Shown here: piece after piece, positions 8,638-17,025 of the stretch
How the letters are laid out: every line of letters begins with the position of its first letter
Position numbering within the stretch: position 1 is the first letter of the stretch
Source: Hymenobacter cavernae
GTDB taxonomy: Bacteria > Bacteroidota > Bacteroidia > Cytophagales > Hymenobacteraceae
NCBI RefSeq assembly: GCF_014641455.1
Contig: NZ_BMHT01000006.1
Location: forward strand, 124,001 to 188,000
Length of the DNA: 64,000 nucleotides
Direction: 5' to 3'
Position numbers and translations under genes: made by a program
The notes under the pieces: model-generated
What the model was told of the DNA's origin: nothing
Databases searched by the model: none
What the model saw: the letters and a program-made list of their open reading frames with translations, nothing else

Positions 8638-8652
8638 GGTCTAAACTAGACC
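8638..8652. promoter_or_regulatory. 15-bp palindrome upstream of the ECF sigma promoter
   Basis: GGTCTA-AAC-TAGACC is a perfect 6-bp inverted repeat with a 3-base spacer, centred about 25-30 bases upstream of the candidate -7 element, that is, over the expected -33 region. The position suits an operator. A candidate binder is the MerR/CarH-like protein encoded 0.4 kb away, but this is inference only. Confidence 0.4.
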
Positions 8653-9039
8653 AGAATATTTTTCACCGTCGCATAAGGTTTAAATTCTGCTAGCAAAGTA
8701 CGAAGTGCCTGATAATCAGTTTATTTATTTGAGATGATTTCCGGTTTATCGTTTTAGCAAATCGTTAAACCTAGCCTTTTGGACGTTCAGTGAGCTTATA
8801 GCACGATGAATGAAAACGCGGCGACAACTGCTTCTTTTTGCCGATTTTCAGCTGGCTGTTGAGCTTAGAAAGAGAGCTATTCTTAGAAAAATCAAATTAT
8901 TTTGAAGCGCTGTTTTGCTCGCTAAAGCAGCTGCTCCTATACCGTTATGAGCAGTTGCTCAGGTATATCTGCGCCAGCAGCTAATCTGTGGCGTGTGCCT
9001 GCTTGCTTGGGCTGCAAAACCCGATATTTTTAGTTGCGC
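8653..9039. other. Non-coding gap, about 390 bases
   Basis: AT-rich intergenic DNA between the start of the sigma gene and the end of the MerR-type gene. I see no convincing ORF, hairpin terminator or repeat in it. Confidence 0.6.
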
Positions 9040-9960
9040 CTACGACAGCTCGCGCTGCAACTGGCCGTTGCTAACCTGCTTTGCCTCGTCAGCCAACGTC
9101 AGGAAATCCGTCATGAGCAGCGGCCGCACGACGTTCGGCGGCATATTCAGGCATAGCTGCTGGGCCAGCGGACCGTACACGACCAGCTTAGCCGTTGGCC
9201 GGATTTGCGCCAGATGCTGCACGTAGTCAGGCACCCGGTCGCGCTCTGGCACCGCCGTCAGTACCGTGCAGAGCGCATACGGCTCGTAGCTGGCGCACAC
9301 GTTCTCCAGCTCCGCGCTGGGCAGGTTCTGACCTAGGTACAGCACATGATGCCCACGGGCGCGCAGGGCATAGTTCATAAAGAGCAGCGCCAGCTCGTGC
9401 AGCTCGCCTTCGGGCAAAAAGAGCACCCAGCGGCGTGCCTGCTTTGGGTGTACCGGCGTGAGGGCATCGGTGGCCGCCAGCATTTTCTGCCGCAGCAGGT
9501 GCGTCACCAAGTGTTCCTGCGCCGGGTTGACGGTGCCCGTTTGCCATAACACCCCTACGCGCTGCAAAAACGGATAAACGACATGCATGATGGCCTGCTC
9601 GAAACCTAGGTGCCGGAAGGCTGTCTGCATCAGTTCGTTCAGCGTCAGCTCATCCATTTCGAGCATGGCCGCCAACAGTGCATTTACCTGCCGCTCGTAA
9701 TCGCGGGAGGCATCGCAGCAGGCCAGCACTGCTTCGGCTAGCTCCTGATCGGTGAGGCGCGCTACCTGCGAGATGCGCTGCCCGCGTCCGCAAAGCGTAG
9801 CCACGTTGAGCAAGCGCCGTAGGTCATCATCGCAGTACGTGCGGATGTTGGTGGCGGTGCGCACCGGCCGCAAAATGCCGTAGCGCTGCTCCCACATCCG
9901 GATGGTGTGTGCCCGAATGCCCGAAAGCTGCTCTAAATCGCTGATCGAAAAGTGTCCCAC
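9040..9960 (-). CDS. MerR-family regulator with cobalamin-binding domain (CarH/LitR-like)
   Basis: A 306-aa predicted photoreceptor-repressor. Residues 4-70 are a MerR winged helix (ISDLEQLSGIRAHTIRMWEQ). Residues about 90-165 are the helical B12 cap, containing W139 and E149-H150, exactly the W-x9-EH pattern that marks adenosylcobalamin light sensors. Residues 176-300 are the Rossmann-like B12 fold with the lower-ligand motif E186-x-H188-x-x-A191; the usual Gly is Ala here. In CarH proteins darkness favours AdoCbl-bound tetramers that repress carotenoid genes, and light breaks the Co-C bond. It starts at a GTG, 21 bases after crtZ, so the two are probably cotranscribed. This supports control of the local carotenoid genes. 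Confidence 0.88.
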   Translation of the reverse strand: MGHFSISDLEQLSGIRAHTIRMWEQRYGILRPVRTATNIRTYCDDDLRRLLNVATLCGRGQRISQVARLTDQELAEAVLACCDASRDYERQVNALLAAMLEMDELTLNELMQTAFRHLGFEQAIMHVVYPFLQRVGVLWQTGTVNPAQEHLVTHLLRQKMLAATDALTPVHPKQARRWVLFLPEGELHELALLFMNYALRARGHHVLYLGQNLPSAELENVCASYEPYALCTVLTAVPERDRVPDYVQHLAQIRPTAKLVVYGPLAQQLCLNMPPNVVRPLLMTDFLTLADEAKQVSNGQLQRELS

Positions 9961-9981
9961 AGTACCTGCTCCTCCTACGTC

Positions 9982-10482
9982 TTAATTGGCCGACTCCGTG
10001 AGTCGGCTTCGCTTTCGCTCCGGCGCGGGTTTGCGACGGGCCAAAGCAAAATAATGGGGCGACACCCACAACAAACCAAACTCCTCAGAACCGTCGCGCT
10101 GGGTGGTTTTATGGTGCATCTTGTGCGCCATGTTCAGCGCCCGCAGGTAGCTGTTGCGCGACTTACGCCAGAAGCGCAACCGCCCATGAATCAACACATC
10201 GTGCACAAAAAAGTACAAGGTGCCATACGCCGCAATGCCCGATCCGACCCAGAAGCGCCAATCTTTATCATCAGAACCGTAGATGATAAAGAGCATCGAC
10301 AACGAGCCATAGAACAGAAAGAAGAAGTCGTTGCGCTCGAAGCGGTGCGGATGCCGCACATGGTGCGAGCGGTGCAGAAACCACAGCGGCCCATGCAGCA
10401 CAAAGCGGTGCATAAACCACGCAACGAATTCCATTCCCAGAAAAGTAGCCGTAACGACGGCGGCAGCTGCCAGGGGTGTCAT
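9982..10482 (-). CDS. crtZ: Beta-carotene 3-hydroxylase
   Basis: A 166-aa membrane di-iron hydroxylase of the sterol desaturase/fatty acid hydroxylase superfamily that adds 3-hydroxyl groups to beta-carotene rings. The histidine boxes are HRFVLHG (about 25), HRSHH (about 37), HDVLIHGR (about 93) and AHKMHH (about 119), which together form the CrtZ pattern. There are four hydrophobic segments. With CrtW it would lead toward astaxanthin-type or related keto-hydroxy carotenoids, provided that a cyclase is encoded elsewhere. It lies directly upstream of the CarH-like regulator, 21 bases apart. Confidence 0.9.
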   Translation of the reverse strand: MTPLAAAAVVTATFLGMEFVAWFMHRFVLHGPLWFLHRSHHVRHPHRFERNDFFFLFYGSLSMLFIIYGSDDKDWRFWVGSGIAAYGTLYFFVHDVLIHGRLRFWRKSRNSYLRALNMAHKMHHKTTQRDGSEEFGLLWVSPHYFALARRKPAPERKRSRLTESAN

Positions 10483-10530
10483 AAGGTGCTAACCAGCACA
10501 GCGGAAGGATGTTTTGAGTAGTCGGGCAAA

Positions 10531-10626
10531 AACAGCACTGTCATTCCGAGCAGCACAAGGAAGCTGGGTTGGATACCTAGGTAGATAATTCAGATCCCTA
10601 AGTTAGCTCGGAATGACAGCAGTGTT
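10531..10626. repeat. Intergenic inverted repeat (GTCATTCCGAG arms) with ACCTAGGT in the loop
   Basis: The left arm ACTGTCATTCCGAG and right arm CTCGGAATGACAG are near-perfect inverted copies about 65 bases apart. A second ACCTAGGT lies just outside the right arm, and one lies between the arms at 10575-10582. No ORF is present. It resembles the non-autonomous intergenic repeats scattered in Bacteroidota genomes. Confidence 0.6.
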
Positions 10627-10639
10627 CAGGTACCTAGGT

Positions 10640-11455
10640 TTAGTCCCAAACCAGCTTTTCTTTGTTCAGGAAAGCCGTGATGCCCCGACGGCAATCATTG
10701 GAGCCGCGGGCTTCGGCGTTCAGCTGAGCGGCGTAGCGCAGGCTATCTTCCAGGGCCATATCGGGCAGGCGCGCCAGCATTTCCTTCGTGATTTCCATGC
10801 TCTGACTGGAGTTTTCGACGCACAAGCGCCGGGCAAAGCGGTATACGTTATCAGCCAAGTCTTCCTTGGAAACTAGGAAGTTAACCAGCCCGAAATCAGC
10901 AGCCGACTGCGCGGAAATTACGTCGCCGGTCAGCAGCAGTTGCTTCGTGCGGGCCTCCCCTATTTTGCGCACCAGGAACACGCTCACGATGGCCGGGAGC
11001 AAACCTAGCTTTACTTCGGTGTAGCCAAATTTGGCGTCGGGCACGGTGAAGGCAAAGTCGCAGATGGTGGCGAGGCCACAGCCGCCGGCCAGCGCGTGGC
11101 CCTGCACCTGCCCAATCACGATCTTCTTCAGCGTATAGATCTGGTGAAAGAGCTGCATCAGGTGCGCCGAGTCCGACAGATGATCGGGGTAGCCGACGCC
11201 TTGCAGCTCCTGCTCCTGAATAGACGCCAGGTCGGAGCCGGCGCAGAATACGTCGCCGGCAGCGCGCAGCACAATCACCTTGCAGCTCTCATCGTCTTCG
11301 GCGACCTCGAAAGCCTGCTTCAGCTCGGCTACTACGTCGTAGCTCAGCGCGTTACGTTTTTCGGGGCGATTCAGCGTGATATAGCCAATCGCTTCCTGCG
11401 ATTCGTAGCTAATGTAGCGCAGCTCTTCCAGCTCCTGAGTAGGCATATTTTCCAT
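10640..11455 (-). CDS. Enoyl-CoA hydratase/isomerase family protein
   Basis: A 271-aa crotonase-fold enzyme. The oxyanion-hole blocks are visible: CAGSDLASI after VIVLRAAGDVF (about residue 72) and VQGHALAGGCGLATICDFAF (about 122-141). The glutamate-bearing stretch FGYTEVKLGLLPAIVS carries the usual catalytic region. It probably acts on enoyl-CoA or a related acyl-CoA in fatty acid or branched-chain degradation. The substrate cannot be read from sequence. It stands alone between two repeat-bearing gaps, so genomic context does not narrow the role. Confidence 0.88.
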   Translation of the reverse strand: MENMPTQELEELRYISYESQEAIGYITLNRPEKRNALSYDVVAELKQAFEVAEDDESCKVIVLRAAGDVFCAGSDLASIQEQELQGVGYPDHLSDSAHLMQLFHQIYTLKKIVIGQVQGHALAGGCGLATICDFAFTVPDAKFGYTEVKLGLLPAIVSVFLVRKIGEARTKQLLLTGDVISAQSAADFGLVNFLVSKEDLADNVYRFARRLCVENSSQSMEITKEMLARLPDMALEDSLRYAAQLNAEARGSNDCRRGITAFLNKEKLVWD

Positions 11456-11630
11456 GGTCGTGCAAGACTAGGCGTGAAAAATCGACACCACTGCGCGCAT
11501 AAGCCAGGTCGCAGCCGGTGAGTTATTAGTAGGGCATGGTAACCAAACCTAACGAAAATGACGCGTTAATAAAACTATATACTGCCTTGCGGGGCCTATC
11601 GGTTTCGCTCCGGCTACGGCCAGCCGATAC

Positions 11631-13877
11631 CTAGGTACGCGGCTGAACGGTAAAGAAGCCACTGGCAGTCACATCATATGTCTGCATACCAAGCTGTTGC
11701 AGCTCCGGTGTCAGTCGTTGCACGTACCACGAGCGGCACGAAGAATCGAAAACAATCCTAGCATCTTTGCCAAATACAGTGGCTAGGTCGGCGGCTTTCA
11801 CCCGCGCATTGCGCCGCAACACAACCACCGACACGGACCTGGGTTGATGAGCCGGACTTAACTTTTGCGAAACGAAGGCGACCGTCACGCCACGCCATGC
11901 CGTGAGGACCAAACCACTATCAGGCGCGCAGCGAACGGCCGGCACGACCGTTTCGCGCCAGCCGGTATGGTATTGCACGCGTTGCGCTTCGCGGGCAATA
12001 ATGCCCGGCACGATGCGGTAGGTGCGTTCGGTTTCGGAGAGCGGCAGCGAATCGACGGCCACAATATCGGCCGAGGCGCCTTGCCAGAAGCCGCACACCG
12101 ACCGGCGTGGAATGCTGTAAATAATGAGGCGTTCATCGGTTTTCAGATCGTGCGCCGCCCAAACCTTATTTCCCGCAAATACGCCCATCAGCGCACAGGC
12201 CAGCCCCAGCCACACCAGGCGCCGGGCCGCGAAGAACGTGAGCAAGGCCAGGATAACGCCAAAAATCAGCCACGCCTGCGGGGCCGTGACGTGAATGCCG
12301 CTGATAAGCGCGCCAGGCATCGCGCGGCCGATCAAGAAGATGTATTCGTTGAACAGCCAGATCATTAGCTCGAAAACCCACGCCACGAACCTAGGTCCAT
12401 AGTCCAGCAAGGTGGTTAAAGCTGGGGCAAACAAACCGATAGCGGCCACCAATCCTTTCAGGCTCAGCAGCACCAGCCCCACGTACACCGCCCCCGAAGA
12501 AATCGGCACGGCCACGAGGTTGGAAGCCAGAAAGCTGAGCGGAAATTGGTGAAAGTAGAACAGCCCCAGCGGGAACGTAGCCACCTGTGCCGCCAACGAC
12601 AGCGCCGTGGCCTGCCAGATGTTATCCATACTCCAGCTCGTCCATTTCCAAAGTTTCTGCACAAACCTAGGTTGCCAGGGCCGCTGCTGGTCCAGAAAGT
12701 AGCCTTTCACATCCAGCCACGCCACAATGCGCGGCTGCACGTACACAATGCTGAGCACCGCCAGAAACGACAGCTGAAAACCGACATCGGCGAGCAGGTA
12801 CGGGTCGTAGCAGAGCAGGCAAAACGCCGCCACGGCCAGCGTGTTGTACATGGTGCTTTGCCGCCCGGTTACTCGTGCTACGATGATAAAGCTGAACATC
12901 ACCGCCGCGCGCAGCACCGAAGCCGATAAACCCGTTACAAACGCATACGTCCAGATAACCGCTAGACCTAGGGCAGCCGTCAGAAAACGAAAAAATGGCC
13001 CACGCCGACCGGGTATTTTGCTCAATACCCACATGACAGCGCCAAACAACAACCCAACCTGCAAGCCCGATACGGCCATGATGTGCGTGGTGCCGGTGTT
13101 GGCGTAGGCTTGCTTGGTGTCCTGATCAACGTCGTCTTTGATGCCGAGCACCAAGGCAGAAGCCAAAGCATATTCTCGCTTCTCATGCACATACTGCCGG
13201 AATACGTCATCGAGCACTCGCGCTGTTCGCATGCTGATGGCCCGCAGATGGCTAGGTGGCTGCGTGGCTAGCTTGCGGTACTGATCGGGGTGGATAAACT
13301 GTTGATGATAAACCTGATGGAAAGCCAGGTAGCGCCGATAGTCGAACTCGCCGGGGTTCAGTGGGGGCTTGCTCGGGGCGGGTGCGCCGCGCACGAGCCA
13401 CACGTCGCCGTATTGCGGCGCCGTTACTTCCGCCTGCCCTTCTTGCCTTGGAATCGACACGCGAATGCCACCCGTGGCGGGCTGCCAGTGCCCATTCACC
13501 CGCACCGCCGACACGCGCACGGTGGTGGCATACGTGTTCGGCCGCACCACCGTGTAGTCATCCACCACGCCGCGGTAAAACTCGATCCGGCTGCCAAAGT
13601 GGTAAAGGTGGTCAGCGCGGCGCGACTCAGTGGATTGTTGGGCTAACGTTATACCGGCGCTGTAAATAGTCAGCAGCGCTAATAAACCAGCGAGGTTCGT
13701 CAGACCTAGGCTCTTGCTTTGTGTCGCCCAGATTTGTGCACCTAAAAATAACCCGGCCAGTGCCAACAACGCACCTCGCAAATCAGGCAGCGCGTCGCCA
13801 ATGTAGAGGTAGGTCAGAATACCAGCAGCCAGCGCCAGGGTAAGGCGCACGAAGGCGTAAGGGGCCCAGCGAATCAT
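11631..13877 (-). CDS. comEC: ComEC/Rec2 family competence channel protein
   Basis: A 748-aa polytopic inner membrane protein related to the DNA-uptake channel. The N-terminal 60 residues carry membrane helices, followed by a soluble OB-like part (about 80-200, DUF4131 region). The competence domain begins near 225 with the hallmark TGTTHIMAVSGLQVGLLFG and many helices to about 560. The tail (about 580-748) occupies the place of the metallo-beta-lactamase domain of classical ComEC but shows no HxHxDH motif, as in many Bacteroidota forms. It transports single-stranded DNA in competent species. Whether this organism is competent is unknown, though it is relevant to the iterated palindrome in this window. 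Confidence 0.88.
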   Translation of the reverse strand: MIRWAPYAFVRLTLALAAGILTYLYIGDALPDLRGALLALAGLFLGAQIWATQSKSLGLTNLAGLLALLTIYSAGITLAQQSTESRRADHLYHFGSRIEFYRGVVDDYTVVRPNTYATTVRVSAVRVNGHWQPATGGIRVSIPRQEGQAEVTAPQYGDVWLVRGAPAPSKPPLNPGEFDYRRYLAFHQVYHQQFIHPDQYRKLATQPPSHLRAISMRTARVLDDVFRQYVHEKREYALASALVLGIKDDVDQDTKQAYANTGTTHIMAVSGLQVGLLFGAVMWVLSKIPGRRGPFFRFLTAALGLAVIWTYAFVTGLSASVLRAAVMFSFIIVARVTGRQSTMYNTLAVAAFCLLCYDPYLLADVGFQLSFLAVLSIVYVQPRIVAWLDVKGYFLDQQRPWQPRFVQKLWKWTSWSMDNIWQATALSLAAQVATFPLGLFYFHQFPLSFLASNLVAVPISSGAVYVGLVLLSLKGLVAAIGLFAPALTTLLDYGPRFVAWVFELMIWLFNEYIFLIGRAMPGALISGIHVTAPQAWLIFGVILALLTFFAARRLVWLGLACALMGVFAGNKVWAAHDLKTDERLIIYSIPRRSVCGFWQGASADIVAVDSLPLSETERTYRIVPGIIAREAQRVQYHTGWRETVVPAVRCAPDSGLVLTAWRGVTVAFVSQKLSPAHQPRSVSVVVLRRNARVKAADLATVFGKDARIVFDSSCRSWYVQRLTPELQQLGMQTYDVTASGFFTVQPRT

Positions 13878-13965
13878 AAGAACCAGGATAAATCAGCTAA
13901 TAATAGATCAGGTCAGGTAAAGCCAATATCCATACCAGCCCCTAGTTCCTCAGATTTGATCCATA

Positions 13966-14000
13966 AAAAAGCCGCTTGCTTTTACGAGCAAGCGGCTTTT
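13966..14000. terminator. Bidirectional hairpin terminator
   Basis: AAAAGCCGCTTGCT and AGCAAGCGGCTTTT form a 14-bp stem with a 6-base loop, with A and T tracts at the ends. It lies between the 3' end of the GNAT gene and the start of comEC, so it terminates the GNAT gene. Confidence 0.85.
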
Positions 14001-14021
14001 AACATCCGAAACCTAGGTTGT

Positions 14022-14474
14022 CTAGCTGTTCGTCAGCCACGGACGGCGCCAAACCATCTTGAAGTGTTCAATATCGCACTCACTAAACTGCTCGCCTTCC
14101 TTCACAAAGCCGTGGCGCTCATAGAAACGCACGGCGGGCAGCTGCGCGTGCAGATACACTTGCGCGCCCGGATGAGCAGCTTCCACATCTTGCAACACGC
14201 TTTGCAGCAGCGCAGCGCCAGCGGCCTGGTTGCGATACGCCTCCAGCACGGCAAAGCGCTCCAGCTTCACGCCGTTTGGCGTTTTGCGCCAGCGAGCGGC
14301 GCCGCAAGGCGTGCCATCAGCAGTGCGAGCTAGGTAATGGCGGGCATTGGTGCGGTCGTGCTCGTCGTATTCGTCTTCAGCGGGCACGCCCTGGCCTTCT
14401 ACAAATACTTTTCGGCGGATGGCAAAGGCAGCATCCAGGTCAAGTGGCTCAGTAATCGGTTGAGCGGTAATCAT
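14022..14474 (-). CDS. GNAT-family N-acetyltransferase
   Basis: A 150-aa single-domain acetyltransferase. Strand and loop order fit the GNAT fold: AFAIRRKVFVEGQGVP near the N terminus, then KLERFAVLEAYRNQAAGAAL (motif A, acetyl-CoA pyrophosphate loop, about residues 71-90), and YERHGFVKEGEQFSECDIEH (motif B). The opening and the closing HFKMVW match the small YjcF/ElaA-like GNAT group, whose substrates are mostly unknown. Hairpin terminators flank it on both sides, so it is a single-gene unit. Confidence 0.85.
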   Translation of the reverse strand: MITAQPITEPLDLDAAFAIRRKVFVEGQGVPAEDEYDEHDRTNARHYLARTADGTPCGAARWRKTPNGVKLERFAVLEAYRNQAAGAALLQSVLQDVEAAHPGAQVYLHAQLPAVRFYERHGFVKEGEQFSECDIEHFKMVWRRPWLTNS

Positions 14475-14494
14475 GAAGCGAGGGTAAAAGAAAC

Positions 14495-14522
14495 CGCGGG
14501 ACCGACCTAGGTCAGTCCCGCG
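14495..14522. terminator. GC-rich hairpin with ACCTAGGT palindrome at its tip
   Basis: CGCGGGAC and GTCCCGCG form an outer stem. The inner GACCTAGGTC is itself a perfect palindrome that extends the stem to the tip. It lies between the phoH stop codon and the GNAT start, so it is well placed to terminate phoH. There is no clear U tract. Confidence 0.6.
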
Positions 14523-14533
14523 AGTACTACGAA

Positions 14534-15634
14534 TTACAGTTGCTGTTCGTGGTTTACGGGCAAGGAAGCCGTGCCGTCGTTCTCCGGCCGCGCATCCGGA
14601 TGACGGTCCGGACGGTCGTTGTTGTCCGGGCGCGGACGGTACTCGCGCACGGGCCGGTTTGCCTGCTCCTTCTGCTGCGTGGCATCGAAGCGGTCGTAGG
14701 CATACACAATTTCCTTCACCAGACGGTGACGAACTACATCTTCGGCGCTCATCTCCACGAAGCCGATGCCGCGCACATCCTTCAGAATATCAAGCGCCTG
14801 CAACAGGCCCGATTTCTGTTTGGTTGGCAAGTCAATCTGGCTCCGGTCGCCGTTCACCATCACTTTCGCCGATGGTCCCATCCGCGTCAGGAACATCTTG
14901 AGCTGTGAAGGCGTGGTGTTCTGGGCCTCGTCCAGCAGCACGAAAGCGTTGTTGAGCGTGCGACCCCGCATGTAGGCCAGCGGCGCAATTTCGATGATCT
15001 TGTTGTCCTGGTAGAATTTCAGCTTTTCAGCCGGAATCATATCTTCCAGGGCATCGTAAATCGGGCGCAGATACGGGTCAACTTTCTCCTTCATATCGCC
15101 GGGTAGGAAACCTAGGCTCTCGCCGGCTTCCACCACGGGGCGCGAAATGATGATCTTCTTGACCTCTTTGTTCTTGAGCGCGCGCACGGCCAAGGCCACC
15201 GAAATGTAGGTTTTGCCGGTACCGGCCGGCCCCAGGGCAAACGTCAGGTCGTTCTTCAGTACCGAATCGACGAGGCGCTGCTGGTTGGGCGTTTTGGCCT
15301 TAATCACGCCGCCTTTCGCCCCGAACACAATAACGTCGGCGGGCGAAGACGTGGCAATGATGCGTTCCTGCTGCTCGTCGTCGGCGGCCGACACGTACTC
15401 GTTTATCACTTTATCGGTGATCTGACCATACTGGTGGTAGTGCTCGATGAGCGAAGACAGAATCTCGTTGATACGCGCAATGACGGGCGTCTGGCCCTGG
15501 ATTTTAATTTCGTTGCCGCGCGAAATAATTTTACTACCTGGGAAGGCGGCGGCTAGTTGGCGAATGTTTTGGTTGTCGGGTCCGAGGAAGTCGACGAGGG
15601 AAACATTTTCGAGGGTGATGATTTTCTCGACCAA
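14534..15634 (-). CDS. PhoH-family ATPase
   Basis: A 366-aa cytoplasmic protein of the PhoH/PhoH-like NTPase family. A KH-like N-terminal part (about 20-80) precedes the NTPase domain, with Walker A GPAGTGKT at 135-142 and Walker B FVLLDEAQNTTP near 230. The arginine-rich VVRHRLVKEIVYAYD motif is near 300. The last 40 residues form a low-complexity Arg/Pro/Asp tail. The exact function is unsettled; related proteins are linked to RNA metabolism and ribosome maturation. It starts at TTG (15634), since no ATG is in frame near the family start. Confidence 0.9.
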   Translation of the reverse strand: MVEKIITLENVSLVDFLGPDNQNIRQLAAAFPGSKIISRGNEIKIQGQTPVIARINEILSSLIEHYHQYGQITDKVINEYVSAADDEQQERIIATSSPADVIVFGAKGGVIKAKTPNQQRLVDSVLKNDLTFALGPAGTGKTYISVALAVRALKNKEVKKIIISRPVVEAGESLGFLPGDMKEKVDPYLRPIYDALEDMIPAEKLKFYQDNKIIEIAPLAYMRGRTLNNAFVLLDEAQNTTPSQLKMFLTRMGPSAKVMVNGDRSQIDLPTKQKSGLLQALDILKDVRGIGFVEMSAEDVVRHRLVKEIVYAYDRFDATQQKEQANRPVREYRPRPDNNDRPDRHPDARPENDGTASLPVNHEQQL

Positions 15635-15698
15635 TCTGTGGGTGCTTTTAAGCGAGTGAATTAGGGAAATGAACCGGCAAGAGTGGCGTAGGCTCAGC

Positions 15699-15725
15699 TT
15701 GGTTCGCCTAAAACGCCTACTTTTG
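15699..15725 (+). promoter_or_regulatory. Candidate Bacteroidota promoter for the SAM hydrolase-like gene
   Basis: TTG at 15699 and TACTTTTG at 15718-15725 resemble the Bacteroidota -33 (TTG) and -7 (TAnnTTTG) elements. The spacing of 16 is slightly short. The -7 element is about 50 bases before the ATG. Confidence 0.45.
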
Positions 15726-15775
15726 CCGCCCCCGCATCGGGTTAAACAATAGTACGAAGAATCTCAATTTCCGGC

Positions 15776-16564
15776 ATGGGGCTGATTACTTTTCTGTCTG
15801 ACTTCGGCTACCGCGACCATTACGTGGCCGCCGTCAAAGCCCGACTGTTCCAACTGGCGCCGACGCAACCGGTGCTGGACATTACCCATGCCATTGAACC
15901 CTTCAACATCGCTCACGCTCTATACGTTCTAAATGCGGTGTTTCGGGATTTTCCAATTGGCACCGTACACCTGCTAGGTGTCAACGATTATGGCAGCGCC
16001 CAGCCGAGCTGGCACGCGGCGCTTTTCGAAGGGCACTACTTTGTAGGAGCCGACAATGGACTGGTGGCCCTGCTCACCGACGGCTCGCCCGAAGAGCTGG
16101 TGCGCCTGCCCGCAGCGCCCACGCCCTCTCCTACTCGCGACGTGCTGGCGCCTGCCGCCGTGCACCTCGCCCAAGGGGGCCTGCTCGCCGACCTAGGTTC
16201 CATCACCACCGAGCTGTACCAGAAAGTAAATCGGCAGCTGCGCCTGCAAGACAACCGCATCACGGGCCATGTCGTGCACGTCGACCACTACGGCAATCTC
16301 ATCACCAACATCAGCCGCACTGCCGTGGAAGTTATCGGCCGCGGCCGCCCCTGCTCAATTCATTTCGCTCGCGAAACCGTCCGCGACATTGCCCTTCACT
16401 TCCAGGCCGCCGACCCCGGCGATGCCGTCTGCATCTTCAACAGCCAGGATGTGCTGTGCATTGGCATCAACCAGGGTAATGCCGCCGAACTGCTAGGTCT
16501 CTACTTCGATTCGCAGGTTGATGTGCGCTTTCCGGTGGAAGTAGAAGCCAACGTAAAAAGCTAG
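15776..16564 (+). CDS. SAM hydroxide adenosyltransferase (DUF62) family protein
   Basis: A 262-aa protein of the fluorinase/SAM-hydrolase superfamily, which splits S-adenosylmethionine to adenosine and methionine with water (or a halide in rare members). Family blocks are FLSDFGYRDHYVAAVKA at the N terminus, LDITHAIEPFNI near residue 36, FVGADNGLVALL near 84, and the C-terminal barrel signature VDHYGNLITNI near 166. The usual VDPGVG segment is changed to VNDYGSAQ, a departure from typical SAM hydrolases. The halogenase-specific loop is not evident, so hydrolase activity is the more likely one. Confidence 0.85.
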   Translation: MGLITFLSDFGYRDHYVAAVKARLFQLAPTQPVLDITHAIEPFNIAHALYVLNAVFRDFPIGTVHLLGVNDYGSAQPSWHAALFEGHYFVGADNGLVALLTDGSPEELVRLPAAPTPSPTRDVLAPAAVHLAQGGLLADLGSITTELYQKVNRQLRLQDNRITGHVVHVDHYGNLITNISRTAVEVIGRGRPCSIHFARETVRDIALHFQAADPGDAVCIFNSQDVLCIGINQGNAAELLGLYFDSQVDVRFPVEVEANVKS

Positions 16565-16693
16565 GTTACCGGCTCTGCGTAACTCAATGTATAACAGGTG
16601 TTTGTAATTGTTTATATATTATGTTAAGTAATGTAAGACAGACTGTCAGTCTGCGAAAAACTCCGTTTTATTAGTCTTCACTTCGCTAAAGCA

Positions 16694-17014
16694 ATGATAC
16701 TAAGAGTTGTGCGAATGACCTTCCGCCCCGACGCTGTAGCGGATTTCCTGCGCATATTCGGAGCATCGGAAGAAAAAATCCGGCAGGTGCCCGGCTGCCG
16801 GCACCTGGAGCTTTGGCAGGACGTCGACCAGCCCCAGGTTTATTGCACCTACAGCCACTGGGACTCCGTGGCTGCGCTGGATGACTATCGGCGCTCGGCC
16901 TTGTTTGGAGAGGTATGGCCCGCGACGAAAGCGTTATTTATGGCGCCTCCCCTAGCTTTTTCCGTACAGCAGGTTATTCCTAATGAAGCCGGCCCTGTTG
17001 CTTCGCTTGGATAA
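16694..17014 (+). CDS. Antibiotic biosynthesis monooxygenase (ABM) domain protein
   Basis: A 106-aa protein with a dimeric ferredoxin-like ABM fold. The core runs from MILRVVRMTFRPDAVADFL through GCRHLELWQDVDQP to SHWDSVAALDDYRRSALFGE. Proteins of this size include quinol monooxygenases (YgiN), heme-degrading enzymes and unassigned members. Asn, Trp or heme-ligand positions do not allow a choice here. The gene ends 11 bases before hscB and may be cotranscribed with it, which is an unusual pairing. Confidence 0.75.
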   Translation: MILRVVRMTFRPDAVADFLRIFGASEEKIRQVPGCRHLELWQDVDQPQVYCTYSHWDSVAALDDYRRSALFGEVWPATKALFMAPPLAFSVQQVIPNEAGPVASLG

Positions 17015-17025
17015 CGTATCTATTT

